Assembly (NCBI RefSeq): GCF_020536995.1 | Contig: NC_068366.1 | Span: 32,480,611 to 32,544,610 of the forward strand | From: Dreissena polymorpha | Lineage: Eukaryota; Mollusca; Bivalvia; Myida; Dreissenidae | DNA length: 64,000 nt | Reading direction: 5' to 3' | Shown here: piece after piece, positions 9,203-22,679 of the stretch | Position numbering within the stretch: position 1 is the stretch's first letter | How the letters are laid out: each line of letters starts with the position of its first letter | The notes under the pieces: model-generated | Databases searched by the model: none | What the model was told of the DNA's origin: nothing | Seen by the model: only the letters and a program-made list of their open reading frames with translations | Position numbers and translations under genes: made by a program

Positions 9203-10229
9203 GTGTACAAGAATGTCCTCTGACATCGATGCCGTTTTCTGGGACAAACGAACTATTTCCGGTCAGTCAGTTTTAGCACATGTTTAGATGTTAGCTTTTT
9301 TTAGATACAAAAAATGAAGTGCAAAAACTGTGGCATTATGCATACCTTGGCTATGACAATTTTGACTTCACGTTGTTTACTCCGGGCATAGGTAACCGCT
9401 CGCGGGAAGCAGAGTCACTGATGAGGATATCGACCAGATGTGGGGATCTTCAGATATTGGTCCTCACACGTCAGCTTTCTGTAGTTTAGAATTTCATAAT
9501 AAATACTACACGACAGTAATCTACATGAGGAATTAACTAATTTCCCTTCTAATTCAACTTCGTCTTTTGCATTTAAACTAATAAGTTTGAATGTACATTT
9601 TAAAATACTGAACACATATAAATATAATAAATTGAATATAGTTGCTTATGTTTTTACATTATATTTCATTGATACAAGTTAATCAGACATGTCTTGTTTC
9701 AATATAACTTCAATAGTATATTGAGAATAATATTCATGACCCTATTAAAGTGAAATTATGGGCATTTTTCACTGTGGAATTGAGCTGAAAAAAATTAACA
9801 GATAAAGAAAGTTAGTTAAAATGTGGTAACTGACCAATTCTCTGCAACTCATCCTGCTACCAGTTGTTTATAAAAAATATATATTATATTCGATATTTTA
9901 CATGACTGTCCCAGTCCTCTAAGCCGAAGTACACCGTAAAAAGAAAAATTATGTGGACTTCCAATTTCGTGTTTTGTCATGGTTATTTTCTTTGTGCTTT
10001 GTTAAAGTATACGCATACTCTTTAATAAAACGTTACAAATGCCATCATGAATACTTTATTTGAAAATGAATTAACGTCAGTTAAAATTAACGACTTTCAT
10101 TCATGCATTATTACTCTTCAGCAATCATGATGCAATGTATGTTTTTATCGTCCTTTATTTTACGGTGTGGTTTTCGCTTTATTCAATTTATCGATATGCG
10201 AGTCTTGTGTAATGCTTCAATGCGAGGTT
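9203..10229. other. No gene seen
   Basis: Non-coding DNA, AT-rich; no repeat or motif could be supported. Confidence 0.5.
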
Positions 10230-10375
10230 ACTGTGAAAAGGTCGCGTCGGTCGACTTTACAACGTTTTACCATACCAGAATAACAGTCCAATAATATATA
10301 CCGGATCTCGTTCAACGGGTCGTAGAAATGAATAGACAATGTGTTCCTCCTTGTAAACATAAATGGTTTTAACCG
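10230..10375 (+). pseudogene. Relic of the 3' end of a receptor-tail exon
   Basis: Starting at GGTCGACTTTACAACGTTTT (10247), the sequence lines up with the end of the fourth exon of the receptor gene (19993 onward, GGTCGACTAAATAACATTTC) and its duplicate at 50438. From ACCGGATCTC at about 10301 it aligns with 26519-26580 for about 70 bases. It has no open frame, so it is a decayed scrap of this gene family. Confidence 0.4.
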
Positions 10376-10509
10376 TTGCAACTAATGTCTAATACACGCA
10401 CCAAAAGGTCAAAGCATACTTGAAATTATAAATTATTTTTTTAATAACTTATATAAGACTGTTATTTGTTTTGGTTCAAAAACTGCCCAAAAACTGAATT
10501 GTTGAATAT

Positions 10510-10929
10510 GAGCGCGTTCGGCATACTAACTCGAGCTAACACGAGTTAACCCGGGTAATGCTCGAGTATTACTCGTGTTACCCTGGTTATGGTGCGCGAG
10601 TCACTCGATTGCTACCCACCTCACGGAGCCGGGAAGCCGGGTAAGACTGTCCGAATATACGTCTTCTTCCAACAAGAAGCGGGAAAATGGCTGACCTGGT
10701 TGACGAGAAAGGAAACAGGTAGATAAAATATGAAATAATGTCATTATTTGGATGAAAATCTAGCAAGCGTGACTTTACTTGATAAAAACTATTTATTTAT
10801 CTTTCTACTGTTTTGTCAGCCATCTTGAATTACTCCATAAGCGTTCGAACTAAATCCGTTACCCGAGTTACTCGGGTTACATAGGGTAAGCAAAACAATT
10901 TTACACGGGTATGTATGCCGAATGCGCTC
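10510..10929. mobile_element. Miniature PIF/Harbinger-type element carrying two inward start exons (420 bp)
   Basis: Terminal inverted repeats GAGCGCGTTCGGCATAC (10510-10526) and GTATGCCGAATGCGCTC (10913-10929) are flanked by the same 3-bp TAT, a target-site size typical of PIF/Harbinger. Inside the left end an ATG at 10687 opens MADLVDEKGN and runs into a GT donor (CAG|GTAGAT at 10718). Inside the right end, on the minus strand, an ATG at 10823 opens MADKTVE before a stop. Both start codons face inward, as expected if an autonomous element with two convergent genes lost its middle. Subterminal CGAGTTAC/CTCGGGTTAC palindromes are abundant. Confidence 0.6.
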
Positions 10930-13800
10930 TATGTCGACGTTTCAGTTTATCGTACTATTTAAATTTTAATGTATTGACAATTGGACTAAATATTGCTCTT
11001 AAATCAATATTCGGAAACGATTATCTTCCACTTTGTCGACCCTATGCGTATCAATTGCACCATTTTAAATAAAAGTATTTCGTTTAGATTAGCTTATTAC
11101 GCGGTTAAAAGTTCAATAATATGTACGTTGTTTCGCAAAGGTAAACACTTTTCGACCAAGCTTAGGGTAAACTAAAAGTCCAGCTCATTGATTTTAAAAA
11201 GGGTAGTGTTGTACAAGTTACAAACATTATCCAAAGAATCGATATTTTTAACCAAATACATTTGACAAGGTTCATTTCTCATTTTGCAATTCGTTTTCAT
11301 GTTAAGATATGATCTTGAAAAGAATATATTGTCTAAAGCAATGTTTACACATATATAAGAAGTTTGTTTATTTTATTGGATAAAAATTACACTGCATACA
11401 TTGATTAATGATCTGTTGGTTTTTCAAAAGGAAATACCATAAAGGATTGTACACACAGTTTTAAAGTATGCTGCAGTGTCGCATATTGTATTTTTTCACA
11501 CGGATTATATGTCAATTTAACAAATAACTGGAAGTCCCTTTCATAAACTTTTTGAAATACAATATGACAATATAATTTTTGTCATAAAATGTCGCAGGAT
11601 ATTTTAATAAAATAAAGGAAGTTTGTCAACAAACCCGCGCAGACGGCCTTTCGTAATTGCAGACAAGATAAAGTTTATCGTACATTATTCTGTACAACCA
11701 TAAATATGATTTAACAGACATCGAGTCTATGATAAGGATTCGCTAAATCGTGGTAAACAGATTAAAAGACACCAAACGAGTAAGGCATGTCTTTCAAAAC
11801 TTTAACATTTACATTAAATGTGTGACCCTCTTAATGCTTGAAGTATTAGCTTCCCAATTAATCGAAAGTAACTGACACCTACGTATTCAAGATAGGACAC
11901 CTAGAAAGCTCAAGTATCAATTGAATTTCTGATAATCGCACGGCAATCTTGATAATACTTGTTATGTTGTAAAAGGTTATCGGAAAACATACAGAACGGC
12001 ATTTTAATGTTTCATTGTGTCAATATGTGCAGCATATGAACTGTGAGATTACGAACACGCAGCATGTGTTCATTTTATTAATTAACAGTTTGACAATGTT
12101 CACACACTTACATAAATGTTCGAATTACGATGTACTACAGTAGGTTGTCCGTTGTGGGAACGAGTTATTTGCATGAATAACGATCATATGGTTTTCATAC
12201 AATCAGGTTGCGGGCGCTCTATATTGTTCAAATTAGGGAAACCGATCATCATTGTACGATAAGGCCATACAAACACATTGCTTTAAACTAATTAAATGGA
12301 AAAATACATCGTCTAGGCAATGTTGTTTGGAGTGATGGGGTTTTTATGTATTGCGTCGTCTGCATACATCATACTTCGTTGTCGGAAGGTGAACAGTACT
12401 CATGACTGAATTGAGCTCGTGTACAGGTATGCCATATTTCCATTCTGTTTAATTAAATGTTTCAGTGTGTGATATTCAAAGCATCACACATTCGAAGTTT
12501 CAAATACTGATGTTTACGTGCATAAAACAACGAAATAGTATGTTATTTGTTTTATTAGCTTGTTGTATTCCTTATTATGAACATGATATGATATGTATGT
12601 AATGTATATTCAAAAGGGATGAGTATGAAATGATAACACAGCAACGACAGGATGAAAGACCGTGTCCTGCAGATTGATATTTGTCCGTATTGCAAAACTG
12701 TCCCACCCACGACTGTCTTTGTTTAAAGACATTTCCAATGTACTTGAATGGGTCTGTGGACAATTCTGACAACCATTATCATTTTGCAAGTGTGCACCTT
12801 TCATATTATGAACAATATTGAGAACATCTCGAGAAAATATCACAAAGACTGATGCTACCGATGTGTACTATCACGATCATCATTTACTATTTATTTTGGG
12901 AAACATTACTTTTTGTTAAAGTTTTCGAATCGGTCGTGTAATGTCCATCGATATCTAACGCTTCCTGTATCATAATAATTAGAGGTAGGAAACTACCATG
13001 CATACAAATTAAATTTATTATGTTGAATGCTTAATAAGCATCATGCTGTAATACGATAATATGCATTATATACCATTTTTAGCTGTTTTTATTATAATCA
13101 TAATAATGTGTGTACGTAGCTTTATGTTTCAGTTTGCTGTTTAAGTCTGTAATTCTGACAAGGTATACAATATAAATGCATAATTGCCAATGACCCATCA
13201 TTAGGGCGAGTCGACATTATTATAATAAAGTACATAGTGTTTGCATGCAAGACACCACGTGCAGAAAAAAAACCATGCACGGTTTTATAGCAGTCTACAC
13301 CACTTAATCCATAACGTGTTTGCACAAAAATGCGTTGTATTAATTACCACAAAGGTTCAACATGTATGAATTCAATAAGGAAATTTTTACCGACTTCTTA
13401 ATTCTATATTATCGCATATGATATATGCTGTTAGGAATGTTGAAACAAATTGAACGGGTTGCATACGAACGTGCATTTTCAGTTTAATTTAAGCTTTTCA
13501 AAAACTGAATATACATGCAATATTGCATCATAACTGGGTTCATGAGGACCGGCAGAACTATTTTAAATTGTTTGAAAGGTAACTAGGTAAACATATTAAT
13601 AACCTAATTACTATTGCGGGAGTTTAATTACTCTGCTCGAGTTAAATATCTGTACTTATCTAGTCAATCGTATAATGCCCTATTCATTATAGCAAGAATA
13701 GCCGTTTATATAGGATACGTCGTAAATAGTTGCTATTGAGTGCTATTTTGTCACACAAAAGTCTATTGGACAAATTAACCGGTTAGTGCATCTGAGTCAT
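10930..13800. other. No gene seen
   Basis: About 2.9 kb of AT-rich DNA. Frames at 12575-12843 on the minus strand are short, overlap each other and lack any family signal. No repeat pair detected. Confidence 0.5.
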
Positions 13801-13917
13801 CGGGTATGTCATCGTCAGATACCCACGACTAATTAATTCCGTAACTCTCCAGCATTAAATCGATAACTGGAGAGTAGCGGAATGGGTCGAACGTGGGTAT
13901 CCGACGATGCGGGTATG
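13801..13917. repeat. Palindromic MITE-like repeat
   Basis: Arms of about 43 bases (13810-13852 and 13866-13909) are inverted copies around an AT-rich loop: CATCGTCAGATACCCACG pairs with CGTGGGTATCCGACGATG and ACTCTCCAG with CTGGAGAGT. A direct CGGGTATG lies just outside each arm (13801 and 13910). Locally GC-richer than its surroundings. Non-coding. Confidence 0.55.
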
Positions 13918-16900
13918 TGTTTGATTTCGTCCTGCCCTGTGATTTAATTTTATCATCGGCTCTCCCGCGTATTTTGAGCGAACGTAATTATACCTATTTA
14001 TAGACAAGTCTGGCTTTTTTTTAAAAGTCGTCTTATTAAATTATAAAAAAACATATCGTTTTGGAAACATTAAATAATTATTTATCATTATCTATATTCA
14101 TATTTGAATAGTAAATAAAGCATTTAGATTTATTTCGTGTATAATACTATTTTCAAGTACATGCATCCACTCAGATGTGTCCAATATGTTTACGAGAAAT
14201 GTCGACGTGAGGTTACATATTCTGAGAAGTAAATGAAGACAAGCGATTTGCATTTAACAATCCTGCATGTAATAGATTTAAACTTTCATCGAAAACATCA
14301 AAGTTGATTCCAACGTTGATTGTTTTGTTATCCGACATGATTATATAAGATTTGTAAATTCATTTTTATCTATGCACATAATATCGTTTTTAATACTTGA
14401 TATGCTCTATACCAACACATGCAACCCATGCGAAACACAGAAACTTCTTACAGGACATGAGGTCCTGTAATTTTTGATATGCTAGAGGATATCCATTTGC
14501 ATTGTATGGCATTTTAAGACGAACATTATCGATTCTACCTATTTTAATTCAATTTTTGAAGATTTTAAACCTGTAGCTAAAAATGTGAACTGTTGATCTC
14601 AAGCAAAACAGCTGTGACATGAATCACAACGGTTTCAATTTTACAGAGCTATAACCTGTTTATTACATATTCTACACATTTCTATGCGAAGTTTATTTCC
14701 ATTATATTCATATTGCTTTTAGTAACGCGGTATTTTTGTAGTGTATGTTATTGAACATGTTTGCACGGTTATGAATTTAATACAGCTAGCCTGTTTTGAG
14801 GCATAAGTATGATTTTGTACTACAATCAGGCAATGATCAGGCAATTTCCCTCTACATAAAGGGGTTTGTTTGTTGTTCGGGCCTGTTTTGACATTATAAA
14901 AACTGGCTGCCATGTATACAGGTGCATTCTTACTTGTATCATTTTTTGTTTAATGAGATTTTGTGGCGATACTTTTAAATATAGTAATATAGTACATATG
15001 TTCTGGTGTTGATGGTCGGTAAAGAACTAACGACTAAGTCTGCTTATAACCTCAATCCACGTTCTAAAATAAAATGTTTCAAAACCGGAAACTAACTTCT
15101 CATAGCGTTGATATTAACAACACAATGGATTGACACAAAGCACCACATTATTATAAGCATTCACTGGGAAGAGAAAACCGTCAAATGTTTAAAAAGTTTC
15201 AATACAGTATTATACGTAAACAAAATTATATTTTAACATAAAGTACAGATAAGTCACAAGTAAGCGTTTTAAATAGCCATTACACATTTTAGTTGGCCAC
15301 AAAAAAGTTATTGATGAGTATAAAAGCCTTTACAGGTTTAATTAAGTATAATTTAAATGTTAAGGTTTCAGTGTTGATGCAGATGTGACCTGCACTAAAT
15401 AAAGAACAAAAAACATAAAAATAAATATATGTATACGTTTATAAAAGTGTTCTCTTCGGTGTTTGCTTTTCTTTCGCGTGATGTTTTGGCAAATGGGTAT
15501 TGTCGTTAAATCAATGACTACTGAGTAAATGGAGTTTAAGTCTAAGGGGCTTTTACAGGTTGGGATTGTGTTATATTGCATAAACTTTGTAAATAATTGT
15601 CGTTCTTTGACTTACGCATGATTTTGTCAAGTCGCTGCTTGATATAGCATAATTAACACATAATAGTTATAAAGGGAAATGACTTACTAATTAGTTTTAC
15701 TTAGCAGGCATAACCATCTCAAACTTTTTGTCATCGTGTCATATTACAGAACTTCTAAAGATATCTTCAAATTGGCCACTAGAAAGTGGTTTATAAATCG
15801 ACTATACTGGGTAGGTTAAACAGTCCATTGTTTTCAAACAGAAATATAATCTCATACATATAGGTTTTTATTGTCCGCCTTCTCTCTAGCATTTCCCCAT
15901 ATTTCATCAATACCGGAATTTACACATATGCTTGTTTTAAGCACTTTTTATGTACAAAATATCCAAGTGGCTATGCATGTACGCGTGCATAGCGCTTTAA
16001 AGACTTCACTCTTATTCCGTTCGCTCTGAGTAACAACGAACTTATTAACAATCGAGCAAACCTATTATTCAAGGTTATTTTAAATGGCAACCCCAATTAT
16101 CTTGCCAATATCTTTCTGAAAAGTGAAACTATGAATTAAAGTTGTGGAGTGTTTCATTTATGTTATCAATAAAGCATTAATGACCCTATTGGTGTATTCT
16201 TTTTAAAACATAATGGATGTTATCAAATGTATGTAATTGATATTATTCCCACGATAACATTGAGCGGTTGAAGATTCTGTAAGCGCTATCGGATTACCGA
16301 AACACACAATCAGTGAATGTAAACAAGTATGCCTTAAATTAGATATGTCATCAGTGTAAAGAAATATGTATAAGATGTTGTCGTGCAAAAAAAGTTCCAT
16401 TTCAAAAATTCTGCTTGAATGTAGAAATTAAATTAAGTCCTGTTTCTATGCCCAGGAAACGGACTCGAGAGCGTTTATATAAGCCTTAGGCTTTCGATGC
16501 AATCGAGCTAAAATAAATAGGTTTAAACTAAATCTGCAACCATTTAGGTAACACAGCTAAGTATTGTTTTGAGGGAACTTAGAGTAGTAAATACAATTTT
16601 TGAAACCTATCAACCTTTTACGTTTAGCAACATTTATTGTTTCTTTGATTTCGAAAACTCAATTAATCAGAAAACAGCTAGAAACATATGGATTTCAAAA
16701 ATAAAGATTTAATTACAAATGCCGTGTTTGCCAATCAATATTTATTCGAAAAATTACCGAAATTATTAGCTATTTGATGTGAATTAAGCATGAATATGTT
16801 GCTGTTATTGCTGTTACGGTTAATACATGTCATTATGCCATGTCTTAAAAGCAAGAAACAATGATTCATTGTACACATATTAAGTTTGAAATACTACACG

Positions 16901-18145
16901 AAAAAGGGCCTAATACACTGTTTATGAAAAAACTACATTTTTGAAGTAATATGACATAAGCCGTGTTTACTTTTCTAAACAGCTTTGTTTGTATTGTTGT
17001 ATTCGCGCTAAATTATATATAAAGTCACGAAGATGCAAATTAAACAAAGTGGCTTGCGGGCCAAAGTGTGACCACTGTTACAGAAATGTAGGTATCCAAA
17101 ATGAAGCGTGCTTACCAAAGGATGCCCATTTTTGGACACAAAGTTGTAAAGTTATTCTGCCAAAGTTATGTAAGGAATATTTGAAATACACATACATTGA
17201 AGTTTTTAAATGCACGTGATCCAGATTCAAACTCGGCCAAACAGTGTCGAGATAAACATACTGACTAAATTTGATAAAGAATAAATGAAAAACGTAGCCT
17301 CTAGAGTGGTACGGGAAAAAAGTTTACGCCGAACGAATAGACAAACACACTAGCTCACAATGAAATCTTTACGCGCAGGTGAGTTTAAACATCAATGAGA
17401 GCTATTACGAGCGGTATGTCTAAATGTAGATCCAACGCAATTAAAGCATGCCTTTATTTACCTATAATGTACTATTTCAACGATTAAAACGCTTATTGAT
17501 ACATTATTAAAATATATATGCTCATAAATTAAAATGATACAAATTGCTTGAAAAATCCAGAAAACAGCAATAATTCCCCACCCGATCGGAGCTTTGTAAT
17601 CGAAATGTTTTGAATGACTGCTGCCATTTGGATATTCTAAAAGATGGAAACTCCGCTGGGATTTACACACTCTGTTTGTGTCTGCTTGTATTGTCCATAT
17701 ACACATATTCTACATTCGTCTTTATATAAAAGCATACTGGTAATTATCCCGGTTTTAAAGCGCTTAAACATAATAATTGATATCTAAAAACAAATAGTTT
17801 TATTTGTTGTACCTTATTGCTATTTTAAACACCTTTGATATAATGGCGAAAACTCCTTTGGAAATTCCAATTACAGAACAGCTTGTTTTGTTAATGGCTA
17901 GTTTCTGTTTTAATGGACATTGAAGTGATATGTTTAAGCGTTTATGACAATTTATTAATGTCAACGTTAGTATTTTATTTACAACGTTATTTATTTTAGT
18001 AAAATTAAGCAACTTTTAATGACTTTTAATACAAAATAACGATGACATCATGTATGTTATTTTAACAAGCAGAAATTTCCAAAGGATTTTTTGGTGTTAT
18101 TAAGTATATAGTACTTTGCTTGTCTTTTTGAGTCGAAGTCATACG
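13918..18145. other. No gene seen; 5' flank of the receptor gene at its right end
   Basis: About 4.2 kb of AT-rich non-coding DNA. Several frames of 60-80 codons (for example 16989-17219, 17458-17706) lack conserved motifs, splice context or codon bias. The last few tens of bases before 18146 are shared with the flank of the duplicate at 48.7 kb (CGAAGTCATAC just before the start). Confidence 0.45.
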
Positions 18146-20087
18146 ATGAAGTTTACAGTGTTAACATTAGCATGCTATTTTCAGTTGACATTTTCTGCTC
18201 CAACTGCGATCCGATGTGGAACGACATGGTGTGAAAATGTTGGGTACGAATCCTGTATTCGTCCACCGGAAATTCGTTCAGAGCAGGACTCGGACTGTTA
18301 CTCGTGTGACAAGCTGGCGTTGGTCGGTGACCCCTGTGACCCCGTAAACAGCAGACTGGGCTGCGTCTTGTATTGCATAGGTACAAATTCTTGTTATTGA
18401 TTAGAATTATCTTCATCGTTGAAATAGTTTACATAATTGTTTGCCGTTTCGAACAACTTGAATACGAAATCACCAAGATAATAAGCCAAGATTCAAAAGA
18501 ACACTGTTGAATGCCTTGGAATTCATAGCAAGTGCAAATATTTAGAAATGGTTGGTTATAGCGTTCTTTGAAGGTTTGTATTCTGTTACAGACAAGGCTA
18601 AAGAGAATGAAAATCAAATATGGAACCAGTCGCAGGAAGCTATGAACCTGACATGGCAGAATCTCGTAAAAGAAAAAGACAACAATATAACACTTTTTTA
18701 TAACAGTAAGTGTATCATTATTATTTATGGCATAGTAAGGATATTAAGAGACGACGTTAACGAAACTCAAATAACGTGCTTTTAAAATTTAAACAAAACA
18801 ACGTAAATGGTATTCAAAACTTTAAAATTACCATTATCGACATGTGTCCTTTCTATGATAGTTATTTAACTCTTATTCAGATATATTTACTTTACCAAAC
18901 CGCTATACGCAGTTGTGGATGCTTGACTTCGCGGAAGCTATTATTGCGGTGGGTTTTGTATACAATTTATATACCAACTCAACTGTCTTAGTTGGATAAA
19001 ATCTGCATGACATCAAATCCCCTTCCGCCAGAATACCCACTATTTGTATGAAATACTATGTAAAAACAATTTTACGACACGTGTATCAAGAGTCTTATAA
19101 ACACGTTTACATTGAATTTCAAGTGGTAAAGTATAACGTGGATTGTCCTGTAAACTGTAATTCAAATTTATAATTTACTAAAGTCAAAATGCAAGAAAAG
19201 CTAAATTATTTAAACAAATCTCAAGCATGGAACGTAATTATTGTTACAGGTGCAGTAGATTATGCAAGAAGAGTGAAAGATGCGAACAGAAAAATGCAAC
19301 TATACTTTGTGCTCTTTGTAACAACGCTTGTTGCCCTTTGTTTGATTGTTCCGGTAGTAGTGATGTGGGTTCGCTGGAAATATCGCAGGTACCAGTAAGT
19401 AATTTGTGTTATTGGAACTCAGTGGTAATCAATTCCCTTTAAATGTATCTGACGTGTATACAAAACGACCTTAAGTCACAGGATTTTTGGATAACATTTA
19501 AAGTTATTAGACATCAAATCTGTTGTCAAAATGTAAATGTTTATGCGGAAAACATGGGTATCACAGTTGACATTTATTTTATAGAGAAGCGATAAGTTGA
19601 GTTCCGAATTCATATTGAACTACTATTATAACTACATTATTAAAAATAATATATTCACTTAAATAATATTATTTGTACAAAAGCCAGTTTAATCACCGAT
19701 AATTTATTTCTGGTACCTTACCATATAAACAAAATAAAAATGAGCGAGCTAATATTTTTCAGACAAGTTGGAACAATTAACGAAGAAGATCCTGGCGAGC
19801 ATTCGACGACCTCAGGACCATATTCAGAAACACAGTCAGAACTCGCCCAATCCGTGGATGAGTCAATTGTCAGGCCTATTGAGTCAGTGATCGAAGTAAC
19901 CGATGTCGTCTCCCGTGAGACCACCGAGGATGGAGAAAAAGATTCACAGAATGACCCAACAATTCAATCAGACGTAGAAGATTTTCGCGACGGTCGACTA
20001 AATAACATTTCTCCACAACAGAATGACATGCCATCTTTGTATACGGGCTCCCGTACACCGTTTACGGTCAATAGTGAAATTATTTAA
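18146..20087 (+). CDS. TNF-receptor-like small type I membrane protein, four exons, about 272 residues
   Basis: Exons 18146-18380, 18592-18705, 19250-19394 and 19763-20087 have GT/AG borders and agreeing phases (1, 1, 2). The product has a signal peptide (cut near FSA-PTA), one cysteine-rich module (residues about 25-78) ending C-x2-C-x9-C-x7-C-x3-C, a linker with N-glycosylation sites, a membrane helix (about 132-154) followed by basic WKYRR, and an acidic Ser/Thr/Glu-rich tail of about 110 residues. The Cys spacing and short single-module ectodomain resemble BCMA/TACI/Fn14-class TNF receptors; that assignment is inference. The tail shows no death domain. An alternative donor six bases earlier keeps the same phase. 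The start is the ATG before the signal peptide. A decayed duplicate at 48.7-50.5 kb supports the exon model because similarity is concentrated at these exons. Confidence 0.65.
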
Positions 20088-20091
20088 AGAA

Positions 20092-20097
20092 AATAAA
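20092..20097 (+). terminator. Polyadenylation signal of the receptor-like gene
   Basis: AATAAA five bases after the TAA stop of the fourth exon. A hexamer this close to the stop would imply a very short 3' untranslated region; a later signal is possible. Confidence 0.35.
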
Positions 20098-22063
20098 CAA
20101 TTAAAGTATACATGATTAACATTCGATTTGATTGCAATAGATCACTATCACGAGGTTTATTATTACGAGGATATTTGATACTCTCAACTAAGTCTTTGAC
20201 TGTGCGGTGTTAACGAAATTGTCTGCGACCTATTGCGTCGTCAAGGTTACGAGTTTAAACTGTACATATTTTTTCAGACTGTAAAATTAAATTTTATACG
20301 TCAATTTGACAATCAAGTTACCATTATACACGTATTGAATTCAAATAAAATAGTAGGGTGAAATGTAATGACACATAGTTTTGCTTCGTTTATTCGGAAA
20401 GACAAGATAAAGTGTCAGTTGTATTTTGGAACAGAATATTTGGCAAGATGTCATTCAGTCATTCAGACACACACATTTGATGTAATGACAGCGTGGACCT
20501 TACACACTGATCTTTGTGTACATCTAGTGGAAAAGGTACGAGCAATATACCTGCCGTTGATATGAATGTCTTTGTTAATGACCTTAATGTAGTTGTGTGT
20601 TAGGGGTATTATATGAGGAACAGTTAACGATGTATTGTAAACAATTATTATGTTAAGAAATATTGAAAAGAGTTGTAATTTGATTATTTAACGCGTATTG
20701 TTTTATACTGCTTTCCATTTTTGCAACGCGTTGCTTATTTATATGAATATATTATAAATAATTGCACATAACGTTAAGAAAGGTGTTTTGCAGCGTCTTA
20801 TATAATTATTACAAAATAATATATGGCATAATTTTATCCCATTTCTTTGGTGAGCAGCTTTAAATATGAATACAATAATAATTATAGATCGCAATGAAAT
20901 GCAGCATGATACGTTGGTACTATTAGCAATTGTAAACATAACCATGAAGAGCTACGTGTACTCAAACATGCGTTTATATAACAAAGTACGTGATTCATTA
21001 CAACCATGAATAAGCACTCGATATCATATCATTTTCGACTAGATAGTTAAGACGATCACATAAACCTGATAACATGAACAAGGCTATTCAAATGACAGAT
21101 TACATTGTTTTGGGTAGACATACGTCACACGCCTTTAAACTATATCAATGTTGTCTTGATAAGAAGTATAAATTTAGAAAACTCTAAATATTTAGACCAC
21201 TATTTATAAATGCCATAAAACCCATAGGCTGCAATATACGACGTTTAAAGATGTATCATACAATGTCAAGCACAGATTGAAGCACTCATAATTCTTAGTT
21301 TTTTGTAATGAACTAGTTTCTGTATGACGAGCATTTGTTGATAAAAAAATAAAATAATCACACAATATGCCGTGAAATCGGACTCGCCTGTTTTCTTTCG
21401 CATTCTAGTGTCATTAAACCATTATTATAAAACTTTATGTACTATGAATGTCAAGAAAATACTTTATAAGTTTCAAGCCAATTAAGATCATGAAATATCG
21501 TTTATGCGATCTCTCTGATGTTTGGATTTGGTCAAAACTGCCTGTTTTGCTGATAAGACTGTTAAATATAAATTTCTCTGATTAATTTCGCATATCAACA
21601 ATTTTACGTTATTCAAAAGTATATAATATGAAAACATCATTGTTTACGATGTTACCTTGATCTTTCATATTATATTTATATTTTATAAAGTATTATATTT
21701 AAATTATATAGATTGTTTATAGTTTTAATATTTGTTGGTTATATGTTCGGGGAAGTTCTGTACTGGCCTATTTTCTATTCGTTTGAAATGACAATAATAT
21801 TGACGCTTTAATAGTATCGAGCTATGGAAGAATTTTTGTTGACCAGGTGTTGGAACTTATTAAATTTGTCAATGGATAGTTTACAACAAAAACAATTAAG
21901 CCATGTCGAACTATTTTTATGAAACACATATCGATGTATCTCAGTATAATTTTTATAATAGAGATGTAAACCATGTTTGAAATAAACTGTCATAGATTCA
22001 TAAAAGAATATGTGCATTGAATTCAAACGAGCAAAATGACACTCCTGAGTAAGGGAAAAAAGT
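20098..22063. other. 3' flank of the receptor gene, partly duplicated at 50.5-51.4 kb; no further gene
   Basis: Segments up to about 20850 align with 50560-51290 (for example GAGCAATATA at 20541 and 50996, and GCACATAACGTTAA near 20764 and 51231), so the duplication reached past the gene. Beyond that, AT-rich DNA without a supported feature. Confidence 0.5.
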
Positions 22064-22555
22064 TTAAAGGGGCCTTTTCACAGATTTTGGCATGTATTGA
22101 ATTTTGTCATTAAATGCTTCATATTGATTAATGTTAACATTGGATCTAAAACGCTTCAATAAACAAAAATAAGAAAGAAAAAAATGTATACGTCAACTGG
22201 GCTGGAACCACTGACCACTGGCGTAAAAGTCTACCGCTTAGACCACTCGGCCATCCGTGCTCACACAATGAGTGATGTATTTTTTACTTTATATAAGCAA
22301 TCCTCGTAGTATCACAAAATATAACGACAAAAACAGAACTCTCCAAATTATTGAACCGTTTCGCGTTGCACAACGCATTATAATTTTCTGGTTTTTAAAT
22401 CGGCAAAAAATACATATACTGGATATTTTAGAGCATGGTAAATGTTCAGTATTACGGTTTCCTCACAAATATCATTAATACAAAGAAAATTTGCGAATTC
22501 GAAATATTTTGTTTTAATTTTGTCAATTTAACAAAACGTGAAAATGCCTTTTTAA
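22064..22555 (-). mobile_element. TTAA element with tRNA-like core, copy 2 (492 bp)
   Basis: TTAA at 22064-22067 and 22552-22555 with inverted ends AGGGGCCTTTTCAC and GTGAAAATGCCTT. The minus strand keeps the A box TGGCCGAGTGG (22243-22253); the B box region (about 22200-22208) has drifted. Middle and right parts match copy 1 throughout, including ACAGAACTCTCCAAATTATT. Confidence 0.65.
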
Positions 22556-22679
22556 TATATACTTTCGCTTATTGGTTACCATCAATCGATATCAAGTAAA
22601 TAATAAGCTCTTTAGCGATAGTTTTTAGCTAAGGAGCGTAGTACCGATATAACGTTCATACTACCATCCAGCTTAAATA

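Noticed and set aside
12575-12843. Overlapping minus-strand frames of 65-77 codons
   Set aside because: Two frames over the same bases, neither with a motif, signal peptide or splice partner.
17458-17706. Minus-strand frame of 82 codons with a hydrophobic stretch
   Set aside because: AT-rich DNA gives such stretches by chance; no homologue, start context or duplicated counterpart in the window.
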